DNA of 9,532 bases from an uncultured Eubacteriales bacterium (GCA_934385225.1 CAKRPQ010000080.1:1-9532); one strand, 5' to 3'. Shown: positions 1 through 6,396, numbered from the stretch's first letter. Made by a program: numbers and translations. Notes: generated from the sequence alone by a model not told the origin.

Positions 1-1
1 G

Positions 2-262
2 CAGAAGGAGAACCTGCTTCGAAGGCTACTCCTATTTGTAGAGGAAGGTAAGCATGAGCAACCAACTACAATCGCAGCAAAAACATTGATTAAAGCGTCA
101 TTCGGAGGAGAGCTAAAAGCGGACAAGCAAAAAGGATTCGACAAACTTATTACAAAATTGTTTTTAAGGGCAAATGAGGAAAACGAAAAATTCGTGATGC
201 CTACAATCTTCACCGAGGAAATCGGGCGTTTTGCCGACAGGATAAAAGAGATTTCAATATAA
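2..262 (+). CDS. C-terminal end of an unrecognised protein (5' truncated)
   Basis: One frame is open from the window edge to a TAA at 260-262 and gives 86 residues; the other two plus frames hit stops within the first 51 bases. The tail is highly charged (many Lys and Glu), has no membrane segment and no Cys or His cluster, and reads as a soluble mostly helical domain. It includes the stretches TTIAAKTLIKASFGG and FTEEIGRFADRIKEISI. I do not recognise the family. Codon choice looks somewhat different from the neighbours, with several CTA, AGG and GTA codons, but the sample is too small to claim transfer. It ends five bases before a strong bidirectional terminator that it shares with the converging GH42 gene. 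That supports a real gene end here. The start lies outside the window. Confidence 0.7.
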   Translation, partial: QKENLLRRLLLFVEEGKHEQPTTIAAKTLIKASFGGELKADKQKGFDKLITKLFLRANEENEKFVMPTIFTEEIGRFADRIKEISI

Positions 263-293
263 AAAACAGGCGGGCTTTTGCCCGCCTGAAATT
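261..293. terminator. Bidirectional intrinsic terminator between convergent genes
   Basis: A perfect 9-bp stem, CAGGCGGGC (267-275) with GCCCGCCTG (280-288), encloses a TTTT loop. Six A's (261-266) lie to the left and a T-rich run to the right, so the RNA made in either direction ends in a hairpin plus U-rich tail. It sits between the TAA of the plus-strand gene (262) and the TAA of the minus-strand GH42 gene (294-296). Confidence 0.93.
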
Positions 294-2339
294 TTATTCT
301 GAAATTTTTAATACGAGCGATTCGTAAGGGGCAAGTACATGGCGACCGAAAATTGTCTCACCTGTTTCAACATTCGTATATTTTTTATCCGTGACAAAGA
401 ACGATTCGCAATCCGCATAGTTTCCGACAAAAACATATTCGTTCTCGCCGTCAGTTCTGCTGTGAGCGGTTACACCTTCACCAAGCTGTCCGCAAAGGCT
501 TGAATTTATATGTGTTTCTTCGATAATTTCCGAATAAAAGTCGTTAAGGAAATCACCTTCGTCTCTGAACGCAATGTAATAAGCTTTTCCTTTTCCGTAT
601 TCGTTAAACGTAACGGCAGGCTTTCCAGCGTAGAAGTCACTCTCATATGTTCCGAGAACCTTTGAGCCTTCCGCATGAATTATTTCGCAGTAATCAACTG
701 CCTTATAGGACTTATCGCCGATTTTTACGGAGTTTGAATCCTGCGGATAAAGAGTATCAATCTCTTCGTTCCATATTCCGAACACCTCTTTGAGTTTCCC
801 GCCGGGGAAACCTCCGAGATAGCAAAGATCGGTCTCGTTAACCATTCCCGCCATATATGTTGTAATAAAAATTCCGCCGTTCTTAACATAATTTTCGATT
901 TTTTCAATGAATACGTCATTCACCATGTACATCATCGGACAGATAACGACTTTGTATTTTGAGAGATCGTCGTCATAGCCTTTTACATCGACGTTTATTC
1001 CTCTGCTCCAGAACGATTTATAATGTTTTATAAGTGTTTCTGAAAATTTTACATCGCCCTTATGGAAGCCTTGCACCATCGGGAGCATTACCGTGTTATC
1101 CCATTCGTATACAAGTGCCACCTCACTTTTTGTGGTTGTACCGACAACACCGTCGAGCTTTTCGAGCGTTTTTCCGAGTTCGGATACCTCTCTGAAAACT
1201 CTTGTGTTTTCGTGACCGCAGTGGTCTACTATTGCACCATGGAATTTTTCGGAGCTTCCCCTGCTCTTTCTGAACTGGAAGTAAAGGACAGAATCCGATC
1301 CGTGTGCAACCGCTTGAAGTCCCGAAAGACGGTTTACACCGGGACGTTTCAGCTTGTTGTATTCGTGCCAGTTTGTAAGGCTCGGGGTGCATTCCATGAG
1401 TACGAACGGCTTGTCTTTGAGGGAACGGAAAATGTCATGATTCAAACCTATCGAAGCATATTCGTTCTTTTCGCAGCTGTCGTGCCATATCGGATATGCG
1501 TCCCATGAGACAAAATCAAGATTCTTTGCCATTTTGCGGTAGTCGATGCCGTCAAAACGGTATTTCCCGAAAAGGCGCATAAGGTTTGCCGTTACGGGTT
1601 TATCCGAATATTTTTTGACAGCCATAATTTCATGCTTCATAAAATCTATCGTCTGATCGGAAACAAAGCGTTTCCAGTCAAGCACAAGACCGTGCATACC
1701 GTTTTCGCCTATCGGTGACGGGGAGTGTATCTGACTCCACGATGTATATGTATGACTCCAGAATTTTGACCAGTATGCGTGATTGAGTGCGTCGAGAGTT
1801 TTGTACTTGTTTTTAAGCCAGTCTCTGAACGCCTCCTGGCAAAGTTCGCAATGACATTCACCGCCGAATTCGTTGGAAATGTGCCATGCAATAACTGTAT
1901 CGTTCTTCCCGTATCTCTCGGAAAGACGCTCGTCCATTTCTTTTACTTTTCTGCGGTAAACAGGCGATGTAAAGCAATGATTGTGTCTTCCTCCCTGAAA
2001 TTCTTTAAGTCCCATATTGTTCGTGCGTCTGATTTCGGGGTATTTTTCGCTCATCCATGCGGGTTTTGCTCCGCTCGGTGTTGACAAAATGACCTTTCCG
2101 CCGTTATAGCCTATCTTTTTGATCATCGCGTCAAGGTATGTGAAATCATATACACCGTCCTCTGGCTCTGTTACCTGCCAGCAGAATATACCGAGAGTCA
2201 TGGTGTTGCAGTGCGCGAGCTTCATAAGGCGCATATCTTCATCAATTATTTCGGGTGTATCCAGCCATTGGTCGGGGTTGTAATCACCGCCGTGGAGTAT
2301 ATGAGGATAATGTTCGAAAATCGGTTTATTTTTATTCAT
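294..2339 (-). CDS. GH42 family beta-galactosidase
   Basis: This 681-residue protein is a glycoside hydrolase family 42 enzyme, which removes terminal beta-galactose from oligosaccharides by a retaining mechanism. The N-terminal TIM barrel begins with HGGDYNPDQW (residues 16-25). The acid/base glutamate is E157 in HISNEFGG, and the nucleophile is E316 in FVLMECTPS. Cys122 with Cys162-x-Cys164-x2-Cys167 matches the four-cysteine zinc site known from Thermus A4 enzyme, with a loop about four residues shorter between the acid/base Glu and the cysteines. The region around 400-600 fits the trimerisation domain and the last 60 residues the small C-terminal beta domain. Length is normal. There is no signal peptide, so it should act in the cytoplasm on imported galactosides. 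No transporter for such sugars is adjacent. The start is supported by AAGGAG about 8 bases upstream. Which galactoside it prefers cannot be read from sequence. Confidence 0.95.
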   Translation of the reverse strand: MNKNKPIFEHYPHILHGGDYNPDQWLDTPEIIDEDMRLMKLAHCNTMTLGIFCWQVTEPEDGVYDFTYLDAMIKKIGYNGGKVILSTPSGAKPAWMSEKYPEIRRTNNMGLKEFQGGRHNHCFTSPVYRRKVKEMDERLSERYGKNDTVIAWHISNEFGGECHCELCQEAFRDWLKNKYKTLDALNHAYWSKFWSHTYTSWSQIHSPSPIGENGMHGLVLDWKRFVSDQTIDFMKHEIMAVKKYSDKPVTANLMRLFGKYRFDGIDYRKMAKNLDFVSWDAYPIWHDSCEKNEYASIGLNHDIFRSLKDKPFVLMECTPSLTNWHEYNKLKRPGVNRLSGLQAVAHGSDSVLYFQFRKSRGSSEKFHGAIVDHCGHENTRVFREVSELGKTLEKLDGVVGTTTKSEVALVYEWDNTVMLPMVQGFHKGDVKFSETLIKHYKSFWSRGINVDVKGYDDDLSKYKVVICPMMYMVNDVFIEKIENYVKNGGIFITTYMAGMVNETDLCYLGGFPGGKLKEVFGIWNEEIDTLYPQDSNSVKIGDKSYKAVDYCEIIHAEGSKVLGTYESDFYAGKPAVTFNEYGKGKAYYIAFRDEGDFLNDFYSEIIEETHINSSLCGQLGEGVTAHSRTDGENEYVFVGNYADCESFFVTDKKYTNVETGETIFGRHVLAPYESLVLKISE

Positions 2340-2347
2340 ATTAAGAG

Positions 2348-2353
2348 CTCCTT
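2348..2353 (-). promoter_or_regulatory. Ribosome binding site of the GH42 gene
   Basis: On the minus strand AAGGAG precedes the ATG at 2339 by 8 bases. This fixes the GH42 start. Confidence 0.85.
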
Positions 2354-2366
2354 GCCTTTTTCTGTA

Positions 2367-2395
2367 ATTATATTATAAAAACAACTTGCTGTCAA
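2367..2395 (-). promoter_or_regulatory. Sigma-A promoter of the GH42 gene
   Basis: The minus strand reads TTGACA (2395-2390), a 17-bp spacer, then TATAAT (2372-2367): both boxes are perfect consensus at ideal spacing. Transcription should start near 2360, about 20 bases before the start codon. An overlapping second TATAAT at 12-bp spacing (2377-2372) is probably not used. Such a strong core promoter on a sugar-hydrolase gene suggests control by a repressor or catabolite protein. Confidence 0.85.
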
Positions 2396-2408
2396 TATAA
2401 AAATATTG
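2393..2408. promoter_or_regulatory. Candidate operator overlapping the GH42 -35 box
   Basis: CAATAT (2393-2398), AAAA, ATATTG (2403-2408) is a perfect inverted repeat with 6-bp arms. It shares three bases with the -35 box. The position suits a repressor or activator site, but AT-rich palindromes occur by chance. As RNA from the upstream operon it would be only a weak hairpin without a U-tract, so it is a poor terminator. Confidence 0.35.
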
Positions 2409-2442
2409 TGTTTATAAGGCAAAAGTATAACAATCTTGCGTT

Positions 2443-4521
2443 TTAATCAAAATGCCCCGAAACAAATGACGGAACGCTGTTGCTAAGGAAACTACATGAA
2501 AACGTCCCGACTGCGCCGTTTTCCGCACGGAGCTTTACGCCGACGTTGTAATCATGATTTTTTCTTGTAAAGTAAGAGCAATTTGAGCCGACGGAAGCAA
2601 TATTCTTGAATACTGTACGTATTTCTTCCTTGTCCGTTATTTTAAGAGTGCTTTTATCGTCTGCGGAAAATTCGGAGCCGCTGTTTTTGGCAACAGCAAT
2701 AAATTCCGTTGCGCTCACGAGCTTTTCAAAGTAATCGTCGATATTTCCCTCTTCAAGGAAAAATTTCGCATTGCTTGTCTTTGTCGTAACGGGAACGGAC
2801 ATTTGACTTTTGCCATAAAAATCGAACATCATAATATTGGTAGCCTGTAAATAATCATATATCCCGATATTTTTATAATCGTCTTTCAGATATTTCAAAA
2901 TATTTTCGGCTGTGCCGTATCGACTTCCGTAATCGTATTTTACCTCGTCGTCTTCTCCGACAAGTATTCTTCTTTTGAGGTTGTAATCGTAGACGGAAGA
3001 ATTTAATTTAGAATCAAGAATACTATTCATTGCTTCTTCAAATTCTGCCGATTTTGCAATGCTTTCAAAGAAATCATCTGATCTTTCATCGTTTTTGAAA
3101 TGAAATCTTCTTGTAATTTTTATGTTGTTTTTGGTTCTGTAAACAACGGTAATGCAGATATAGTTCGTATTCTTGTCAAAATTTGTCTCATCGTTCGGAG
3201 CATATTTGCCATCTGCATATGTATAGGAGCTTTCGGCATTTTCTACGTCTACGCTTTCGTGGAAATGGTTTTCTATGTCGAGTCTTACGGTTTCCTTTAT
3301 AACATTTTTATCGAAAAATTCGATTTTTTCAAGATCGTTCATCTCATAAACGGTAACGCTTTTTATATTCTTTTCGTCAGGAATATATTCATCAATTCCT
3401 AAGACGTCAAAGCCGAGACAAACATATACAAGCGTTATTATAACAAGGCAAATCGCAAACGGTTTTATCCCGTTAAACATTTTTCTGATGTTTTTCAAAA
3501 GAACGGCATTAAGGAGCATAAAAGAAAGAACAGATCCTATAACAAGCCCAAACACAAGCCACGCGATATTTCCCATAAGCGTTTCAAAGAAAATACCGAC
3601 AAGCATCGTGACAAGGAAGATCATCGAATAACGGAAAATTTTTTCAAATCCCTTAAACGCGATCGGTGTTCCCGCGTTTTCTGTCTTTCTGTGTTTGTAC
3701 AGCGCAAGAGATACCATTACAATAACAACGTCTGCGATGATAAACGCCCAAACATCAATGCTCCCAATATAGTTTCCGAGAACGAGCAGCTTTATTATCG
3801 GGAGAGTGTTTATAGCTATTTCGTCCGAAAGATAAAATCCCGCGTATATATTTTCGGTAAATATGTCAAGCGTTTTTACTGCCGCAAATATTACCGCGAA
3901 TACAAACAGGTTTATATAAATAAATGTAATTATTTGCATTGATGTCGTTCCGCAGAGCATACCTGAAAAAGTCATAAGCGTATAAACCGTCGCAAAAGAC
4001 AGAATGGCATATCCGATGTTGAAAATAATTTCTCTTGTGACATAAAGGCCGTATGACGGGGCAAGTTCCCAGGCTTCGCATATAATAAAAACAGCTACGG
4101 TATTTATAAAAAGTGACGTCAAAAAATCGGCAAATCCGACAAGAAACCTGACCGCAAAAATCGACTCGCGTTTTAGCGGCAAGCTGTGATAAAATCCCGC
4201 ACTTTTGCTACTATTAAGAAATCTTGTGGAAATACAGCCCGCCGCTACCGCAATAATCGCTGCAGACACGGACCATGTGAAAGAGGACCCTTTAACATAA
4301 TTCAGAAGTCCGAGAGAATAATTAAGAAGGGTTTTCGCCTCCATGTCAGAAACGGAAACGCCGAGGGACTCGTTGGAACGAAACATAAGCAGCGGTATCG
4401 GAAGAAAAAACATTATAAGAATAGTATAGAGGATTATTTTCGGCCAGCTTCTTCCGAACTCAAATCCGAAAAATTTTCCGCTCATATTTCTTTCTTCAAA
4501 AAACGACCTTTGAGTAGTCAT
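2443..4521 (-). CDS. ABC-2-type transporter permease with large C-terminal soluble domain
   Basis: This 692-residue membrane protein is the permease partner of the ATPase just upstream. About nine hydrophobic segments are visible, near residues 29-47, 83-98, 128-148, 168-188, 195-216, 257-275, 298-315, 318-342 and 354-370. The cytoplasmic-loop motif YHSLPLKRESIF (111-122) is typical of ABC permeases found beside YtrA-type regulators in Firmicutes. From about 371 to the end there are roughly 320 polar residues with no further membrane segment, probably exposed outside the membrane. It resembles proteins annotated DUF6449; that label is from memory. A GTG at 4542 in the same frame gives seven more residues, but the Shine-Dalgarno GGAGG lies at 4535-4531 inside that extension and sits nine bases before the ATG at 4521, so I chose the ATG. 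This start overlaps the ATPase gene by 26 bp. The substrate is unknown; peptide, lipid or antibiotic export are options. Confidence 0.85.
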   Translation of the reverse strand: MTTQRSFFEERNMSGKFFGFEFGRSWPKIILYTILIMFFLPIPLLMFRSNESLGVSVSDMEAKTLLNYSLGLLNYVKGSSFTWSVSAAIIAVAAGCISTRFLNSSKSAGFYHSLPLKRESIFAVRFLVGFADFLTSLFINTVAVFIICEAWELAPSYGLYVTREIIFNIGYAILSFATVYTLMTFSGMLCGTTSMQIITFIYINLFVFAVIFAAVKTLDIFTENIYAGFYLSDEIAINTLPIIKLLVLGNYIGSIDVWAFIIADVVIVMVSLALYKHRKTENAGTPIAFKGFEKIFRYSMIFLVTMLVGIFFETLMGNIAWLVFGLVIGSVLSFMLLNAVLLKNIRKMFNGIKPFAICLVIITLVYVCLGFDVLGIDEYIPDEKNIKSVTVYEMNDLEKIEFFDKNVIKETVRLDIENHFHESVDVENAESSYTYADGKYAPNDETNFDKNTNYICITVVYRTKNNIKITRRFHFKNDERSDDFFESIAKSAEFEEAMNSILDSKLNSSVYDYNLKRRILVGEDDEVKYDYGSRYGTAENILKYLKDDYKNIGIYDYLQATNIMMFDFYGKSQMSVPVTTKTSNAKFFLEEGNIDDYFEKLVSATEFIAVAKNSGSEFSADDKSTLKITDKEEIRTVFKNIASVGSNCSYFTRKNHDYNVGVKLRAENGAVGTFSCSFLSNSVPSFVSGHFD

Positions 4522-5398
4522 AGCCTCTTTCCTCCATTTCACTTATAAATATTTCTTCAAGCGTCAGCGAAATGACCTCGCCGTATTTTGAAGCTTTTTC
4601 CGAAAGTATTTTCTTTATCCTATCTTCATCGCCCTTTACCACAAGGGTGGTCAGACTTCCGCGCTTCTTTTCCGAAATGATGTGAAGTCCTTCGAATACA
4701 TTGCTGATATTGACCCCGTTATCGAAAACAGCCTGAACTGTATGAATTTCGGATTTAAGCGCATCAAGATTGCTTTCAAAAAGGAGCCTTCCGCGATGAA
4801 GAAGTCCTATATGATCACATATATCTTCAATTTCTCTGAGATTGTGCGAAGCTATTATCGGAGTCATACCGTTCTCGGCAACCTCTTTTACAAAAATGCG
4901 CATTACGAACTTGCGCATAACAGGATCAAGCCCGTCAAATGTTTCATCGCACAGCAGATATTTTGGATAACAGGCAAGCCCAAGGAGAACCGATGCCTGT
5001 TTCTTCATTCCTTTTGAAAATGTGGATATTTTTCGCGTTCCGTCAAGTTCGAAAAGCTTTATAAGTTCGCGGTATTTGAGTTTCGAGAATGTCCTGTACA
5101 CCGATGAATAGAACGACGCCATTTCGTCAAGGTTTGAATTAGGTATAAAATACTGCTCGTCGGAAAGATACACTATTGATGATTTTACAATAGGATTTTC
5201 ATAAACATTTTTCTCGTTATATGTAACTTCACCTTCATCGCTTGCGAGGATTCCGCTCATAATGCGAAGAAGCGTTGATTTTCCGCTTCCGTTCGACCCG
5301 ATAAGTCCGTAAATTGTCGATTCGTCTATTTTGGAATTGATACCTTCAAGCGATTTTATGTTCCCGTATGATTTTGATACGTTTTTAATGTCTATCAT
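4496..5398 (-). CDS. ABC transporter ATP-binding protein (YtrB/BcrA-like)
   Basis: This is a 300-residue cytoplasmic ATPase that should power the adjacent permease. All core motifs are visible: Walker A GSNGSGKST (34-42), a Q-loop region around YLSDEQYF (77-84), the signature variant FSKGMKKQ (127-134), Walker B YLLCDETFDGLD (147-158) with catalytic E152, and the switch histidine H185 in IIASHN. The SKGMKKQ form of the signature, instead of LSGGQ, is common in ATPases of the DrrA/BcrA/Ytr export type. Residues from about 215 to 300 form the extra C-terminal domain seen in that group. The gene begins inside the last codons of the GntR gene (14-bp overlap), with GGGGGA upstream of ATG as ribosome site, and its end overlaps the permease start. 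This points to coupled translation and a two-component transporter. Confidence 0.93.
   Translation of the reverse strand: MIDIKNVSKSYGNIKSLEGINSKIDESTIYGLIGSNGSGKSTLLRIMSGILASDEGEVTYNEKNVYENPIVKSSIVYLSDEQYFIPNSNLDEMASFYSSVYRTFSKLKYRELIKLFELDGTRKISTFSKGMKKQASVLLGLACYPKYLLCDETFDGLDPVMRKFVMRIFVKEVAENGMTPIIASHNLREIEDICDHIGLLHRGRLLFESNLDALKSEIHTVQAVFDNGVNISNVFEGLHIISEKKRGSLTTLVVKGDEDRIKKILSEKASKYGEVISLTLEEIFISEMEERGYDYSKVVF
4531..4535 (-). promoter_or_regulatory. Ribosome binding site that decides the permease start
   Basis: GGAGG on the minus strand lies nine bases before ATG 4521 and inside the ATPase coding region. The in-frame GTG at 4542 lies upstream of this site, so it is unlikely to be the start. 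Confidence 0.75.
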
Positions 5399-5777
5399 TG
5401 ATTTCGGATTCCCCCAAAATTTTGTTTATTTCCGAATCTATCCGCTCGCGTGAAACGCCGAGGCTCATTGCTTCACGCGCTTTTAAAGCGATTTCGGAAA
5501 CAAGTCTGTCAATATGTTCGTTTTCAATACGTTCCGTGTCGGAAGAAACAAAGCTCCCTCTTCCCGGCACCGAATAGGCTATCTTCTGCCTTTCAAGCTC
5601 CGAATAAGCCTTCTGTATCGTATTCGGGTTTATTGCCAGTTCTGCCGCCAGCCCCCTGACTGACGGCAGAGGGTCATCGGGAAGCAAAATTCCTCTGACA
5701 ACAGCCTTTTTAACATCTTCAACTATCTGTTCATAGATGGGAATTCTGCTTTTTAAGTCTATTGTTATAATACTCAT
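5385..5777 (-). CDS. GntR-family transcriptional regulator, YtrA subfamily
   Basis: This 130-residue DNA-binding protein has a winged helix-turn-helix at about 10-78, with LPSVRGLAAELAINPNT (37-53) leading into the recognition helix and the wing ending in PGRGSFV (71-77). The short tail (80-128) is predicted helical and serves dimerisation in the YtrA group. It lacks the large FadR, HutC or MocR effector domains. YtrA-type regulators are normally encoded first in an operon with an ABC exporter that they repress, exactly as here: the ATPase gene overlaps its 3' end by 14 bp. An inverted repeat at its own transcription start (5799-5823) fits autorepression. The inducer is unknown; in Bacillus the ytr operon responds to cell-wall antibiotics. 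The ribosome site before ATG 5777 is weak: AGAAGG lies about 15 bases away and GAAGAT closer. Low basal translation may result. Confidence 0.93.
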   Translation of the reverse strand: MSIITIDLKSRIPIYEQIVEDVKKAVVRGILLPDDPLPSVRGLAAELAINPNTIQKAYSELERQKIAYSVPGRGSFVSSDTERIENEHIDRLVSEIALKAREAMSLGVSRERIDSEINKILGESEINDRH

Positions 5778-5798
5778 ATTTTATCTTCATACCTTCTA

Positions 5799-5823
5799 AC
5801 TGTTCTACTTGTAATAGTACACA
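5799..5823. promoter_or_regulatory. Putative YtrA-type operator at the GntR-ABC promoter
   Basis: The minus strand reads TGTGTA (5823-5818), 13 bp, AACAGT (5804-5799). From memory the Bacillus subtilis YtrA site is AGTGTA-13-TACACT; this matches five of six bases in one half and four of six in the other, at the same spacing. Seen another way, TGTTCTA (5801-5807) and TAGTACA (5815-5821) are inverted arms with one mismatch and a 7-bp centre. The site covers the predicted transcription start near 5820, a classic repressor position. Confidence 0.6.
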
Positions 5824-5826
5824 TAT

Positions 5827-5855
5827 ATTATATCAGACGATTATTTCTCCGTCAA
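5827..5855 (-). promoter_or_regulatory. Sigma-A promoter of the GntR-ABC operon
   Basis: The minus strand reads TTGACG (5855-5850), 17 bp, TATAAT (5832-5827). Transcription should start near 5820 and give a leader of roughly 43 bases before the GntR ATG. Confidence 0.8.
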
Positions 5856-5950
5856 TAAATTTTATCAAAAATTTATATGTGCAATTTTACCAAAATTCAA
5901 AACAAATTTTTGTTTATTTTAACGCCAAATGATATTTTTTAATTTGAGTA
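5856..5950. other. AT-rich spacer between divergent promoters, with a short palindrome
   Basis: This spacer separates the GntR-ABC promoter from the rubredoxin promoter. It contains the inverted repeat AAACAAA (5900-5906), TT, TTTGTTT (5909-5915). No open reading frame with a ribosome site is apparent. The palindrome could bind a regulator or just reflect base composition. Confidence 0.4.
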
Positions 5951-5979
5951 TTGACAAATCGACTTCTTTGTTTTATTAT
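5951..5979 (+). promoter_or_regulatory. Sigma-A promoter of the rubredoxin gene
   Basis: TTGACA (5951-5956), a 17-bp spacer and TATTAT (5974-5979). Transcription should start around 5986 and give a leader of about 36 bases. Confidence 0.8.
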
Positions 5980-6012
5980 ATATAGGTCATTTATAAAAAC
6001 AGTATTATATAT

Positions 6013-6017
6013 GGAGG
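6013..6017 (+). promoter_or_regulatory. Ribosome binding site of the rubredoxin gene
   Basis: GGAGG lies only four bases before ATG 6022. Spacing is short, but this is the only start that gives a complete rubredoxin. Confidence 0.8.
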
Positions 6018-6021
6018 TATT

Positions 6022-6198
6022 ATGAAGAAATTTGTTTGCGAACTTTGCGGTTATGCATATGATCCGAAGGAAGGAGATCCCGAAAACGGAGTTGAGGCAG
6101 GTACGGAATTTGATGAAATAAATTCGGACTGGGTATGTCCTCTCTGCGGAGCATCGAAAGACGATTTTACCGAGGTCGATGAAAGCGAACTCGATTGA
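6022..6198 (+). CDS. Rubredoxin
   Basis: This short gene encodes 58 residues, the usual size of a rubredoxin, a cytoplasmic one-electron carrier with a single iron held by four cysteines. Both ligand pairs are present: Cys6-x2-Cys9 in VCELCGYAYDP and Cys39-x2-Cys42 in WVCPLCGASKDDF. The conserved aromatic core (Tyr11, Tyr13, Trp37, Phe49) and the typical acidic surface are also visible. In strict anaerobes rubredoxin passes electrons to rubrerythrin, flavodiiron proteins or superoxide reductase, which detoxify oxygen, peroxide or superoxide. None of these partners is in the window, so which one it serves is unknown. It is monocistronic, with its own promoter (5951-5979) and terminator (6217-6245), and is divergent from the GntR-ABC operon. 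Confidence 0.97.
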   Translation: MKKFVCELCGYAYDPKEGDPENGVEAGTEFDEINSDWVCPLCGASKDDFTEVDESELD

Positions 6199-6216
6199 AA
6201 TATTCAACATAAATTT

Positions 6217-6245
6217 TATCGGCAGAAATTTGCCGATATTTTTTT
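6217..6245 (+). terminator. Intrinsic terminator of the rubredoxin gene
   Basis: TATCGGCA (6217-6224) pairs with TGCCGATA (6231-6238) around a 6-base loop and is followed by seven T's (6239-6245). It lies 18 bases after the rubredoxin stop codon. Confidence 0.92.
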
Positions 6246-6255
6246 AGAAAAACTA

Positions 6256-6284
6256 TTGACAAAACGGCTCTCGTGTGATATAAT
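6256..6284 (+). promoter_or_regulatory. Strong sigma-A promoter of tRNA-Leu
   Basis: TTGACA (6256-6261), 17 bp, TATAAT (6279-6284), with an extended -10 TG at 6276-6277. Both boxes and spacing are perfect consensus, as expected for a stable RNA gene. The start should fall near 6291. Confidence 0.92.
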
Positions 6285-6291
6285 ATAAAAC

Positions 6292-6309
6292 GTTGCACGT
6301 GAGTGCGGC
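6292..6309 (+). other. Hairpin in the tRNA-Leu 5' leader
   Basis: GTTGCAC (6292-6298) can pair with GTGCGGC (6303-6309), including two G-U pairs, around a GTGA tetraloop. It occupies almost all of the roughly 20-base leader and ends two bases before the mature tRNA. It could help RNase P or folding of the precursor, or be incidental. Confidence 0.45.
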
Positions 6310-6311
6310 AG

Positions 6312-6396
6312 GCGAGAGTGGCGGAACTGGCAGACGCGCACGTTTGAGGGGCGTGTGGTTCACACCATACGGGTTCAAGTCCCGTTTCTCGCACCA
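6312..6396 (+). tRNA. tRNA-Leu (anticodon GAG), CCA encoded
   Basis: This is an 85-base class II tRNA. The acceptor GCGAGAG (6312-6318) pairs with TTCTCGC (6386-6392), followed by discriminator A and encoded CCA (6394-6396). The anticodon stem CACGT/GCGTG (6339-6343, 6351-6355) holds the loop TTGAGGG, so the anticodon is GAG (6346-6348) and reads the leucine codons CUC and CUU. The long variable arm (about 6356-6368) and the T arm ACGGG-TTCAAGT-CCCGT (6369-6385) fit leucine tRNAs. CUU and CUC codons are frequent in the neighbouring genes, so this tRNA should be in demand. It is a single-gene unit with its own promoter and terminator. I saw no copy of its 3' end elsewhere in the window that would mark an integrated element. 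Confidence 0.96.

Noticed and set aside
1062..1508. 148-codon open frame on the plus strand inside the GH42 gene
   Set aside because: It is the antisense shadow of a strongly conserved enzyme. No ribosome site or family resemblance was seen.
2393..2408. Terminator for the permease gene
   Set aside because: The hairpin is six A-T-rich pairs with no T-run after it on the minus strand, so it is too weak. I list it as a possible operator instead.
4682..5017. 111-codon plus-strand frame inside the ATPase gene
   Set aside because: It is antisense to conserved Walker B and signature motifs, so it is a shadow.
6369..6396. tRNA 3' end as an attachment site for an integrated element
   Set aside because: No integrase gene and no second copy of the tRNA 3' end are visible, and the genes downstream look like ordinary monocistronic units.
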